A stretch of DNA of 64,000 nt from CAZYQW01 sp964649825 (lineage in GTDB: Bacteria; Planctomycetota; B15-G4; JADJEK01), in NCBI GenBank assembly GCA_964649825.1, contig CAZYQW010000023.1, forward strand, positions 1 to 64,000, read 5' to 3'. The translations under genes were made by a program, and so were the position numbers. The notes under the pieces are model-generated. The model saw only the letters and a list, made by a program, of their open reading frames with translations. It ran no database searches and was not told where the DNA came from. Within the stretch, counting starts at the first letter, position 1. Each line of letters begins with the position of its first letter. Shown here in pieces: positions 17,356 to 26,535 of this stretch.

Positions 17356-18837
17356 CTACTGTGCGGCCGTGTCTTCGGATTCCGGCGCGCGGTCGTTCGA
17401 CTGGATCTGGGCCACGATGCGGGTCGTCGAGCGTCCTTGAAGGAGCGGTGCGAGCACGACCTGACCCCCGTTCCGTTCGACCCAATCCCGTCCCACGACG
17501 CCTTTGTCCCGCCAGTCCTCGCCCTTTACGAGGACGTGCGGCGTCACGTCGTGGATCAGTCCTTCCGGCGTGTCCTCGCTGAACGGAACGACGAAATCGA
17601 CCGCGGCGAGCGCGGCGAGGACGTCCATGCGATCGGCGAGCGGGTTGACCGGGCGTCCCACGCCCTTCAGCCTTCGCACGGAGTCGTCGTCGTTGATCCC
17701 GACGATGAGGACGTCGCCCCGGGCCTTCGCGAGGGCCAGATAGCGGACGTGCCCGGCGTGGAGGAGATCGAAGCACCCGTTCGTGAAGGCGATCCTGAGC
17801 CCCTGGCCCCGAAGATCCCGGGCGAGGCGCGCGACGTCGGCTCGCGGCAGAACCTTGCGCGCGGTGTCGTCCGGCTCGTCGACGAGGGCCGCGTACAGCT
17901 CGGAGAGCGGGATGGCGACCGCGCCCAGCTTCCCGACGACGACCCCCGCGCCCGCGTTGGCGATGCGGACCGCGTCCTCGAGCGCGACCCCGGCGGCGAG
18001 GTAGCGGGCGAGGAGGGCGATCACCGTGTCGCCGGCGCCGGTCACGTCGTACACCTTGCGCGCTTCCGAACGGATGTGGAACGCCTCTCCGGCGCGCTCG
18101 GCGCAGTAGATGCCGTCTGCCCCGAGCGTGATCAGGAGCACCTGCACCCCGACCTCGTCGAAGAGCCGCCGCGCCGCCTCGCGGAGCGCCTCGTCGTCGC
18201 GGATCGTCAGGTGGGTCGCCGCCTCCGCCTCTGCGCGATTTGGAGTGATGCCGAACGCGCCGCGATACTTGGCGTAGTCGGTCCCTTTCGGGTCGACGAG
18301 GACGCGCGTGCCGCTGCCGATCAGGGCGGCGAGGACCCGCGGCGTGACGACGCCCTTCTTGTAGTCAGACACGACGACGATGTCGCTCGACCGCGCGAGC
18401 TCGGCCGCCCGCGTCACGAGCGCGTCCTCGACGGCTCCCGCGATCGGCGACACGTCCTCTCGATCGAAGCGCAGGACCTGCTGGCTCCGAGCGATCAGAC
18501 GCACCTTCTCGATGGTCGGCCGGCCGCGATCCCGCACGACGGCCGCGATGTTCGCACCGGCCCGTTCGAGTTCGGCCTGGAGCTGGAAGCCGTTGTCGTC
18601 CTCGCCCACCACGCCGCCGACCCAGACGTCGGCGTGCAGCGCGAGCAGATTCGACACCACGTTGCCGGCCCCGCCGAGCCGGACCTCCTCGCGTCCCACC
18701 TGCAGGACGGGGATCGGCGCCTCGGGCGAGATCCGTTCGGTCTCCCCTTGAAGATACCGGTCGAGGATCAGGTCGCCGACGACCCCGACGCGCACGGAAC
18801 GTGCGCCATGCGCAACGGAGAAGAGCCCACCGGTCAT
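17356..18837 (-). CDS. hldE: Bifunctional heptose 7-phosphate kinase / heptose 1-phosphate adenylyltransferase
   Basis: HldE makes ADP-heptose precursor for the LPS inner core. The 493-residue protein has both halves. The PfkB-type kinase opens with VGVVGDLILDRYLQG and carries ERISPEAPIPVL and the anion-hole DVTGAGDT (about 263-270). The C-terminal nucleotidyltransferase has FTNGCFDLLHAGHVRYL and a late KGEDWRDKG. Its presence implies heptose-containing LPS. It is the last gene of an operon, 18 bp after the deoxyhypusine-synthase-like gene. Confidence 0.95.
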   Translation of the reverse strand: MTGGLFSVAHGARSVRVGVVGDLILDRYLQGETERISPEAPIPVLQVGREEVRLGGAGNVVSNLLALHADVWVGGVVGEDDNGFQLQAELERAGANIAAVVRDRGRPTIEKVRLIARSQQVLRFDREDVSPIAGAVEDALVTRAAELARSSDIVVVSDYKKGVVTPRVLAALIGSGTRVLVDPKGTDYAKYRGAFGITPNRAEAEAATHLTIRDDEALREAARRLFDEVGVQVLLITLGADGIYCAERAGEAFHIRSEARKVYDVTGAGDTVIALLARYLAAGVALEDAVRIANAGAGVVVGKLGAVAIPLSELYAALVDEPDDTARKVLPRADVARLARDLRGQGLRIAFTNGCFDLLHAGHVRYLALAKARGDVLIVGINDDDSVRRLKGVGRPVNPLADRMDVLAALAAVDFVVPFSEDTPEGLIHDVTPHVLVKGEDWRDKGVVGRDWVERNGGQVVLAPLLQGRSTTRIVAQIQSNDRAPESEDTAAQ

Positions 18838-18855
18838 GAACGCGTTCGCCTCTCT

Positions 18856-19815
18856 TCAGGATCCGCCCGCTTCGCGCGCCATCCGATCGAGGATCGCGAA
18901 CCGCAGCAACGGCAGGAGGAACTCGTGATGCCCAACCAATTCTATGGCCCGGCCGCCGGGACGCGTCAGCACGTTCACGCGCGGCCGATAGTGACGAATC
19001 TGGTCGAGGTTGGCGGTCGTGAACCCCTCCACCGACGCCCCGACGTTGCGGGCCAGGTTCAACGCCTTCAGGAACACCTCGGGCAGCACCACGGCGGAAC
19101 CCACGTTCATGTACACGCCGCCCGACATTTGGGCCACGACGGCGGCGAGGCGGCGAAAGTCGGTCATCGTCGCCGAACCGATCGCCGCGCCGTCCGCGTT
19201 GGCATGCATATGGACGATGTCGCTGCCGATCGCGACATGCACGGTCGCGGGACGGCCGAGGCGCGCGCAGGCGGCGAGAATGGAGTGACGCAGGTACGGC
19301 GTCCGATTCGCGATGAGGCGCTCCCCGACCGCCTGCCCGAGCCCGATTCCGCGCGCCGCGGCGTCTTGCGCCGCCGCGTTCAACTCCTCGGCCGTTTCCC
19401 TCGCCATGCCGAACGAGCCGTCCGAGAGCCCGACGCCGACGTCCTCCGACGAGCGGCCGACCGTCGCGATCTCGAAGTCGTGGATGATCCCAGCCCCGTT
19501 CAGCGCGATCGCCGTCACGACGCCTCGCTCGAGCAGATCGACGACGAGCGGCGAGAGACCGACCTTGATGACGTGCGCCCCCATCCCCAGCACGACCGGC
19601 GCGCCGTGCCGGCGAGCCGTCACGATGGCGTCGACCAGCGCGCGAAACTCGAGCCCGGCGTGGATCCGGGGGATCGACTCGAGCAGAGCGGAAAACGCCG
19701 GGCCGGGTTCGCTGGGACGGGCGAACGCATCCTCCTCGACGAGGCTCGGCCGTGCGTCGAGAGGAACCGTTCGGATCTTCGCAAGGTCGAGGGGGGGAAT
19801 CGAGTCATCGATCAT
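18856..19815 (-). CDS. Conserved protein resembling deoxyhypusine synthase
   Basis: The 319-residue protein has a Rossmann-like core, with phrases such as VVLGMGAHVIKVGLSPLVVD and ALNGAGIIHDFEIA, that resembles NAD-dependent deoxyhypusine synthase. Bacteria have no eIF5A substrate, so the activity is open. Late in the chain HMHANADGAAIGSA and GGVYMNVGSAVVLPE look like conserved ligand-binding loops. The family call is from pattern memory and is tentative. The gene overlaps the acyltransferase gene by 4 bp (ATGA) and precedes hldE by 18 bp, which places it in an LPS operon and suggests an envelope-sugar or lipid-related role. Confidence 0.55.
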   Translation of the reverse strand: MIDDSIPPLDLAKIRTVPLDARPSLVEEDAFARPSEPGPAFSALLESIPRIHAGLEFRALVDAIVTARRHGAPVVLGMGAHVIKVGLSPLVVDLLERGVVTAIALNGAGIIHDFEIATVGRSSEDVGVGLSDGSFGMARETAEELNAAAQDAAARGIGLGQAVGERLIANRTPYLRHSILAACARLGRPATVHVAIGSDIVHMHANADGAAIGSATMTDFRRLAAVVAQMSGGVYMNVGSAVVLPEVFLKALNLARNVGASVEGFTTANLDQIRHYRPRVNVLTRPGGRAIELVGHHEFLLPLLRFAILDRMAREAGGS

Positions 19816-20759
19816 GCGACGCGCTCCGACTCACGCCGGACCCGGTCCTTCCCGCGGCGCTTGCGATGGCGCCAGCGGCGGTGCAGCCAGTTCCACTGGG
19901 CTGGATGCTCCCGCACGCGGCGCGCGATCGAGTCGTTGACCGCCTGGGTCAAACGCACGACCTCGCGTTCGCGGTCGGCGGCCGGGTCGGGCCACAGCGG
20001 CGGCTCGAACTCGAGCCGAAACCGAGGCGACGCGTCGACCCGGATCCCGTACCCGCCGAGCATCGGCAGGTTGTACCGAACGGCCAACTCCGCCGCCGCC
20101 CGAAACGTCGACGCGGGCCGGCCGAGGAAGTCGAGCCAGAGACCCTGGCGTCCCGCGTGCTGATCAAGGAGCATCGCCACGCAATCCCCGTTCTTCAACG
20201 CACGAACGATGCGCGGCAGCCCGCCGCGCTTCGGGATCACGGAGCGAGAGAAGCGCTCCCGCATTCGAGTGAGATGGCGGTCGATCAGGGGGTTGTCGAG
20301 CGCGCGCCCGACGGAGTGCAGGCGCATCCCCAACGGTTCACCGGCTGCCGCGATCAGCTCCCAGTTGCCGAAGTGCGCGCTGAAGACGACCACTCCCGTC
20401 CCTTTGGCCAGCGCCTCGGTCACGTACTCCGGATGCCTCACGTCGACCACCGCGTCGAGACCACGGCGCTCGATCAGGTTCGACAAGCGGGCAAACTCGA
20501 CCCCGACCCGCACGAAGTTGCGAAACACCTGACGCGCGGTTCCGCGGTGCCGTTCGTCGTCCGGCGATCCGCCGAAGACCGCGGCGAGGTTGTGCGTCGC
20601 GACCTCGCGATGCCGACGATCGAACCGGAAGAGGAGATCGCCGGCCCCGTCGGCGAGCGCGTACGCGAGCCGCGCGGGAAGGAGGTTGAGAGCGCCGAGC
20701 GCGACGCGGAGCGCAACGTACTCGACGTGGATCTGCACCGATCCCTTGTTGTCGGCCAT
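19812..20759 (-). CDS. LpxL/HtrB-type lysophospholipid (lipid A) acyltransferase
   Basis: The 315-residue protein matches the LpxL/LpxM family, which transfers an acyl chain to a lipid A precursor at the inner membrane. The catalytic motif HFGNWE lies at about residues 137-142. It is followed by the conserved basic segment VGRALDNPLIDRHL and by the later LLDQHAGRQGLWLDFLGRPASTFR stretch. The C-terminus is very basic. An ATG at 20759 is chosen because MADNKG leads directly into the membrane-associated first helix; an earlier in-frame start adds 6 residues. It is the first gene of the LPS operon with hldE. Confidence 0.88.
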   Translation of the reverse strand: MADNKGSVQIHVEYVALRVALGALNLLPARLAYALADGAGDLLFRFDRRHREVATHNLAAVFGGSPDDERHRGTARQVFRNFVRVGVEFARLSNLIERRGLDAVVDVRHPEYVTEALAKGTGVVVFSAHFGNWELIAAAGEPLGMRLHSVGRALDNPLIDRHLTRMRERFSRSVIPKRGGLPRIVRALKNGDCVAMLLDQHAGRQGLWLDFLGRPASTFRAAAELAVRYNLPMLGGYGIRVDASPRFRLEFEPPLWPDPAADREREVVRLTQAVNDSIARRVREHPAQWNWLHRRWRHRKRRGKDRVRRESERVA

Positions 20760-21052
20760 GCCAGCGCTCTCACGCAACCCTACCGTCGGGTCCGACGGAA
20801 AGAGAAGCGCCGCTCAACGTTGGATCACGTCGAGCGGCGCCCGCGATAAAAAGAGCCAGAGGGGAACTCCGGGAAAAGGGGAAGAAGGGGAGAAGAGTTT
20901 TACACCGTTGCAGGCAACCCCCTGGCTCAGTCGCTCATGTCATACGTCGTCACATCACAAGCCACATTCTCGTGACGAGCTAAGGAGCTAGTAAACTAGT
21001 CGGTCCCAAGCTCGCAGGCAAACGCGAATCCGACAAACCCGACAATTCTCCG
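20760..21052. other. Intergenic region after smc, 293 bp
   Basis: No gene is seen between smc and the acyltransferase gene, both on the minus strand. The region is clearly less GC-rich than its neighbours. It holds a structured terminator or small-RNA candidate (20848-20928) and two small palindromes, CTAG-TAAA-CTAG and AGCT-AAGG-AGCT, close to the smc end. Confidence 0.6.
20848..20928 (-). terminator. Three-helix terminator or small RNA downstream of smc
   Basis: Read on the minus strand, GAGCCAG (20928-20922) then GGGG pairs with CCCC and CTGGCTC (20859-20853), giving 11 bp with one bulged base. TTTTT (20852-20848) follows at once, which is a classic intrinsic-terminator end. Inside the loop are two further helices: GTTG/CAAC, and AACTC/GAGTT at 20895-20899 and 20865-20869. 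The 53-nt interior includes a C/U-rich stretch with several UCCC-like runs. A plain terminator rarely has such an interior, so an sRNA or attenuator is possible. Confidence 0.5.
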
Positions 21053-24000
21053 TCACGCGACCTGCTCCTCCTGCGTCTCGAGTCGGAGTCCGATCCGCTT
21101 GGAGACGCCGCTCTCCTGCATGGTTACACCAAAAATCACGTCGGCGTAGGTCATGGTCCGTTTCGAGTGGGTAACGATCATGAACTGGGTCGAACCGATG
21201 AACTCGCTGAGGATGCTGCAGAAGCGCTCGGTGTTCGCTTCATCGAGCGCCGCGTCGACCTCGTCGAGGATCGCAACGGGGGACGGCTTCGCCTTGAAGA
21301 GAGCGAAGAGCAGCGCGACCGCGGTCATCGTCCGCTCGCCGCCCGAGAGCAGCGTGATCGATCGCGGGTCCTTGCCGGGTGGCCCGGCGTAGATCTCGAT
21401 TCCCGCATCGAGGACGTCGACTCCGTCCTCGAGCTTGACGTCCGCCTTGCCACCGTGGAACAGCTTGCGGAAGAGCGCACGGAAGTGTTCGCGCACCGCT
21501 TCGAACGTCTCGACGAAGCGCTCGCGCGAGAGACCGTCCAGCTCGGCGATCGTCGCGTGCAGGGACTTGCGCGACAGGTCGAGGTCCGCCTTCTCGCGCG
21601 CGAGGAACTCGAGCCGGCTCTCGACCTCCTCCAGCTCCTGGATCGCGTCGAGGTTCACGTTGCCGATCCGGGAGATCTTGTCGCGCACCGTCGCCAGCTC
21701 GGAGTTGATGTCCTCGAGCGACGGGACCGAAGCAGGGTCGAACTCGCGCAGCCGATCGTCGACGTCGAGCGAGATCTCGTCGGCGGCGCGATCGCGGAGC
21801 GCCGCACGACTCATCTCCAGCTCGCGCTCCTGGAGCTCGATCCGATGGACGCGCTCCCGGGCCTCTTCGCGGGCCCGCGCCGCGGCCATCGCCGCCTCGC
21901 GCGCGGCCTGGACCGCGACCTGCCCGCGCTCGGCCTGCGCTTCCGCTTCTTCGAGTCGGGCCCGATTCTCCACGTCCTCCGCCCGCCGGCGATCGATCGC
22001 GACGACGAGTTCGAGGACGGCGGCCGCCGCTTCCGACGCCCGTTTCGTCAGCTCGGCCACCTCGTGGTCGAGTCGCGCCCGCGACGCCTCCTGCTCGCCG
22101 AGTGCACGCTCGAGATGCTGCCGCTCGGCCTTCAGCCCCCGAGTCCGCTCCGAGCGCCGGATCACTTCCTGCGCCGCCTCGCCCTCGGCTCGCTGAAGGG
22201 CCTCGAGCCGCTCGGTGTGGGCCTCCCGCCGGCGCACGATCTCCCGCCGCTCGGCCTCCGCGACCTCGCGCTCCCGCCGCGCCGCCGCGAGCTCGACTTC
22301 GGTCTCGACGCGCGTCGTGACGAGCGCCGCGTTCTCGAGCTCGATCTCGAGGCGTTCACGCGCGCAGACCGACAGCTCTCGCTGATAGATCGCGGCGCGA
22401 TCCGCGAGCCGCTGCTCTTGCGAGCGACGCTCGACGATGCCGGCTTCGATCTCGCGCCGACGGCCCTCGGCCTCGGCGACGAGGGCCGTCCATTCCGTCA
22501 CCTCGACCCCGAGCCGCGCCTCCTCCTCTTCGAGCGCGACACGTTCGACGCCGAGCACCTCGACCTCGCGCGCGAGCCGATCGCGTTCGACCTTCCGCTC
22601 TACGAACCCAAGGGTCTTGCCGTACGGTCGTTCGGTGAACGCACCGGTCGCGTCGAGCCGAGCTCCGTCGCGGGTGACCAGGAACCGGCCGCGACCGATC
22701 TCCGCGAGGAGCACGTCCTCGTCCACCACGCGCGCCTCGCCGAGCACGCCGCGGAGGACGGCGTCGAGGTCGACCGGACCTTCGACGTCGTCGAGGAGCC
22801 GCTCGCCCGGACCGCCCGCATCGCCGGCCGAACGTCCGGGTCGATCGAGCACCAGGAACGTGGCGGCCCCGGCCTTCTCGCGCCGCAGGTACTCGAGCGC
22901 GCGACGCAGCGCGATCTCGTCGTCGACGACGACCGCACCGGCCAGCGGACCGAGCGCGGCGTCCAACGCGCGCGCGCGATCCGCTGGAACCGACACGAGC
23001 TCGGCCAGCAGGCCGCGGACGCCGCCGATCACGGCGTCGGACGAACGCGCGGCGCGGACCAGGGCGCGCGAGCCCTCGTCCACCCCCTCCATCTTCTCGA
23101 TCACGTCGTCGAGGGTCTCGCGGCGTGACGCCTTCGCGGCGACCGACGCCCGGACCTCGCCGAGACGCCGGCGGATCTCCTGCTCTCGTTCGCGGCGCTC
23201 CTCGAGCCTCGCGATGGCGTCCGCGATCGACTCGGTCTTCTCACGCGCCTCCTCGTCGAGTCGCGTTCGTTCGACGAGAACGGTCCGTGCCTCGTCGCGC
23301 ACTCGCTCGACCAGACCGGCGAGCTCGGCTTCGCGCCGAACGAGGCGCTCGCGCGACGTCTGCAGCCCGCGAGCGTGAGACGCCAACGACGCGAGAGCGT
23401 TCGACGACGCGAGTTCGACCTCGTTCTGTCGCAAGATCTCGCGCTCGAGGCGCTCGACCTCCGACGCCCCGCGCTCGGCATCCGCCTGTTCCGCCGCCAG
23501 CGCCTGGCGGCGCGCGGTCACCTCGATCTCGGCCGAGGCGAGGCCGACCGACTCCTCCTCGATCTGCCGACCGAGCGATTCGACGATCCCACGACGCTCG
23601 TCGATCTCGCGCGCGAGCTCCGCGCCCCGGGCGCCGCGCTCCGCCGCGGCCTCCCGCGCCTCGCGATCGCGTTCCTCGAGTGCGGCCCGGCGGGTCTCGG
23701 CCGTCTCGATCTCGCCACGCAGCTCGACCTTGCGGTTGCGGAGTCGCGCGATCGACTCGCGCGACACCTCGGTCTCCGCGTCGACTGCTTCGACGAGTCG
23801 CGTCGCTGCCTCGAGATCCTGGTCGCTCGCGCGATCGAGCTCGCGCGCGGCGTCGAGATCCTTCCGCAGCGCCTCGACGCGAACCTCCATCTCGGCGCCC
23901 GCACAGAGGAATTGCACCGTCTTCAGCTCGGTGAGACGATCCGACAGCTCGACGTACGAACGCGCTCGGCCCGCCTGGATACGGAGCGAACGGACTCGCC

Positions 24001-24598
24001 GTTCGAGCTCCTCGATCACGTCAGCGACGCGCAACAGGTTCTGATCGACCTTCTCGAGCTTGCGAGCCGCCTCGCGCTTGCGCGCGCGGAAGCGTTGAAT
24101 CCCCGCCGCCTCCTCGAAGATGGAGCGCCGATCGACCGGGTTCGCGCGGAGGATCGCGTCGATCCGTCCTTGCTCGAGGACGGCGTAGGCGTTCTGACCG
24201 AGCCCGGTGTCGAAGAACAGCTCGCGCACGTCCTTCAGCCGGCACGGACGGCGGTTGATCAGATACTCGCTCTCGCCGTCGCGATAGAGCCGGCGCGTGA
24301 TGGCGACCTCGGTCACGTCGACGGGCAACTCGCCGGCCGCGTTGTCGAAGACGAGCGACACTTCGGCGAAACCCATCGGCGGACGCCGTCCGTTTCCCTT
24401 GAAGATCACGTCCCCCATCGAATCGCCGCGCAGCGCGGTCGGCCGTTGCTCGCCGAGCGCCCACTTCACCGCGTCGACGACGTTCGACTTGCCGCACCCG
24501 TTCGGTCCGACGAGGCAGGTCACGCCCTCCCCCATCTCGAACTCGGTCTTCTCCGCGAACGACTTGAAGCCGTGGATCTCGATTCTCTTCAGGAGCAT
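21053..24598 (-). CDS. smc: Chromosome segregation protein SMC
   Basis: The 1,181-residue length is standard for bacterial SMC, which forms the condensin that compacts and segregates chromosomes. The N-terminal head has Walker A GPNGCGKSN (31-39) and the R-loop and Q-loop region (SMGDVIFKGN). Two long coiled coils flank a hinge at about 500-670. The C-terminal head has the signature LLSGGERT and Walker B VAILDEVDAALDEAN. The ATG overlaps the upstream ATP-cone gene by 10 bp, with GGAGG inside that gene as ribosome site. No scpA or scpB is next to it. Confidence 0.97.
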   Translation of the reverse strand: MLLKRIEIHGFKSFAEKTEFEMGEGVTCLVGPNGCGKSNVVDAVKWALGEQRPTALRGDSMGDVIFKGNGRRPPMGFAEVSLVFDNAAGELPVDVTEVAITRRLYRDGESEYLINRRPCRLKDVRELFFDTGLGQNAYAVLEQGRIDAILRANPVDRRSIFEEAAGIQRFRARKREAARKLEKVDQNLLRVADVIEELERRVRSLRIQAGRARSYVELSDRLTELKTVQFLCAGAEMEVRVEALRKDLDAARELDRASDQDLEAATRLVEAVDAETEVSRESIARLRNRKVELRGEIETAETRRAALEERDREAREAAAERGARGAELAREIDERRGIVESLGRQIEEESVGLASAEIEVTARRQALAAEQADAERGASEVERLEREILRQNEVELASSNALASLASHARGLQTSRERLVRREAELAGLVERVRDEARTVLVERTRLDEEAREKTESIADAIARLEERREREQEIRRRLGEVRASVAAKASRRETLDDVIEKMEGVDEGSRALVRAARSSDAVIGGVRGLLAELVSVPADRARALDAALGPLAGAVVVDDEIALRRALEYLRREKAGAATFLVLDRPGRSAGDAGGPGERLLDDVEGPVDLDAVLRGVLGEARVVDEDVLLAEIGRGRFLVTRDGARLDATGAFTERPYGKTLGFVERKVERDRLAREVEVLGVERVALEEEEARLGVEVTEWTALVAEAEGRRREIEAGIVERRSQEQRLADRAAIYQRELSVCARERLEIELENAALVTTRVETEVELAAARREREVAEAERREIVRRREAHTERLEALQRAEGEAAQEVIRRSERTRGLKAERQHLERALGEQEASRARLDHEVAELTKRASEAAAAVLELVVAIDRRRAEDVENRARLEEAEAQAERGQVAVQAAREAAMAAARAREEARERVHRIELQERELEMSRAALRDRAADEISLDVDDRLREFDPASVPSLEDINSELATVRDKISRIGNVNLDAIQELEEVESRLEFLAREKADLDLSRKSLHATIAELDGLSRERFVETFEAVREHFRALFRKLFHGGKADVKLEDGVDVLDAGIEIYAGPPGKDPRSITLLSGGERTMTAVALLFALFKAKPSPVAILDEVDAALDEANTERFCSILSEFIGSTQFMIVTHSKRTMTYADVIFGVTMQESGVSKRIGLRLETQEEQVA

Positions 24599-26535
24599 TC
24601 CGAGACGTGCCTCCGCGCCTGTTCGGCGTATGCGACCAAGAAGCGCGCGCGATCCTTGAGGAGCGCGTGATAAATGGGGATGGGCGAGGGCGCCGCGTTG
24701 CGGCGCAGGCGCGCCTCGAGCGTCGCGGCCGCGGCCGGATCCGGCTCCTCGTCCCCGTACGACACGGTCGATGCGTAGAGGTAGGCCCGTCCGTCGTGCG
24801 CCACGCCGTGGACCTCGCGACCGCGCGGGAACCGCTCGAAGTCGATGCCTCCGAATCGCCGGCGGACCGTCGGGTCCTCGGTGAACCCCATCGCGATCGG
24901 CAGCCGGCGTTCCTTCGCCTGCTGCGCGATCAAGCGCGCGAAACCGTCGACGAGATCCTCGGCGAAGCGCCGGGCGCGCTCCTCGCGCCACGGCGGCTGG
25001 TCGAACGCGACGCGGCACGCCGCGTCGAGCCCGCAGAGGCCGATCTCGAACCGACCACCGACCGACATCGGACCACGGCTCTCCGGCAGCCGCGTGAGGC
25101 GCTCGCGCGGCGACGCCGCCCCGGGGAGCGACTCGAAGTAACGAGCTCGCGCCTCGCACGCCTCCGTCGCGGCAGCCACGAGCGGCTCGAGCTGGCGCTC
25201 CACGGAAGACGTGTCGAACCGCGCCGAGCGGAACGCGGCCTGCGCCACGTTGACGTCGACGCGCAGCAGGATCGGCGTGTAGCGCGAGAGTGCGCCGGGC
25301 GCGAACGGCGACGAGGAGAACGCCGCGGCGCGATCCGGGTCGGCCTCGGCCAGCACGAGGTGGTCGAGCCGCGTGGCGTCGCACACTCCAGCGACGTCAC
25401 CGAGCAAGCGCGGAGGACGGACCTCGCCGAACGCGTCACGCAGCGAGCTCGCCGCGCCGAAGATCGCCGCGCACTCGTCGCCGCCCGTCGCCGCGATCGC
25501 CCACGTCAGCTCCAGCTCGGGCCGCCGGGGCGGAAGCTCCGCGGACGCTCCGAGCGCGGACAAGAGGCGCAGCGCGGCGACGTTCGGGTCCATCCCTTCG
25601 TCGACCATCGCCAGGAGGATCCGCTCCACGCCCCGCAGCCGGATCCTCCCGTCGACGAGTTCGCCGACGCGGCAGAGGAGCCTGCGCAACGAGTCGACGT
25701 CGGTGCCGAGCACGGCCGGATCGGCGTCGATCTCCAGCGCGTGATACCTCGTGGGCGAGCCGAGCCCCGACAGATGGATGCGCCCGGTGAGGTGGGCGTC
25801 GGCCACGTCGCGCGGGTAGACCGCGGTGAGCGAGTACTGCGTCCAGCACGCGGCCGCGACCTCGCGGTCGACCGCGTCGGCGCAGCCCGGCTGCCGCCCG
25901 CCTTCCACTCCGCTCCGCGCCAGGCGATCGAGGTCGTAGCGCGGCACGCCGATCGTCGAATGCCGTCCGATCAGACGGTCGCACCCGCGCTCGAACAGCT
26001 CGTTGTCGACGAGCGCCCGGATGAGCGACGTCGACAACCGCGTCAGTCCCGACGCGAAGACGCGTCGCTCCACCTCGGCCGCGATCTCCTCGGCGACGCC
26101 GGCCGGCAGATCGGCCTCGATGATCAGCGCCTCGACGATCTTCCCTTTCGACCACGTCGTGGTCGTGGCGCGCGCCGGAGCATCGACGGTCGGAGCACCA
26201 CTGGGCGGCGCGGCGTCGTCGTCGCGCACTCGCAACGCGTCGCGGATCCGCGCTCGCCGATCGCGTTCGAGGATGAATGCCTTCGCGGTCTGTCCGTGCC
26301 CGGTGTCGACGAGGACGCGTTCGATCAGGTCGGAGACATCCTCGATCGACGGAACGCGGTCCCTCCAGTCCTTCTCGATGAACATCGTGACCACCGACGC
26401 GAGCTCCTCGGAGAGGAAACGGTCCGCGCCGCCGACGGAACGTGCCGCGCGATAGATCGCATCGGCGATCTTCGCTTGATCGAACGGGACCTCGCGTCCG
26501 TCCCGCTTTCGGACCATCCCCGAGCTACGAATCAC
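24589..26535 (-). CDS. Double ATP-cone protein with degenerate NrdD-like domain
   Basis: The 648-residue protein starts with an ATP-cone (RKRDGREVPFD, residues 8-18, to about 95), then a second ATP-cone-like segment (about 125-205, WSKGKIVEALI). From about 215 on it resembles class III (anaerobic) ribonucleotide reductase NrdD: TQYSLTAVYPRDVADAHLTGRIHLSGL looks like the NrdD H-x-x-G-x-(I/L)-H region. The C-terminal zinc ribbon cysteines and the glycyl-radical motif are absent; it ends in RRHVSECS. It is therefore unlikely to be an active reductase. A GTG start at 26535 is preferred because GGAAGGGG precedes it. It overlaps nrdR by 11 bp and smc by 10 bp. A nucleotide-sensing regulator is the best guess. 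Confidence 0.75.
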   Translation of the reverse strand: MIRSSGMVRKRDGREVPFDQAKIADAIYRAARSVGGADRFLSEELASVVTMFIEKDWRDRVPSIEDVSDLIERVLVDTGHGQTAKAFILERDRRARIRDALRVRDDDAAPPSGAPTVDAPARATTTTWSKGKIVEALIIEADLPAGVAEEIAAEVERRVFASGLTRLSTSLIRALVDNELFERGCDRLIGRHSTIGVPRYDLDRLARSGVEGGRQPGCADAVDREVAAACWTQYSLTAVYPRDVADAHLTGRIHLSGLGSPTRYHALEIDADPAVLGTDVDSLRRLLCRVGELVDGRIRLRGVERILLAMVDEGMDPNVAALRLLSALGASAELPPRRPELELTWAIAATGGDECAAIFGAASSLRDAFGEVRPPRLLGDVAGVCDATRLDHLVLAEADPDRAAAFSSSPFAPGALSRYTPILLRVDVNVAQAAFRSARFDTSSVERQLEPLVAAATEACEARARYFESLPGAASPRERLTRLPESRGPMSVGGRFEIGLCGLDAACRVAFDQPPWREERARRFAEDLVDGFARLIAQQAKERRLPIAMGFTEDPTVRRRFGGIDFERFPRGREVHGVAHDGRAYLYASTVSYGDEEPDPAAAATLEARLRRNAAPSPIPIYHALLKDRARFLVAYAEQARRHVSECS

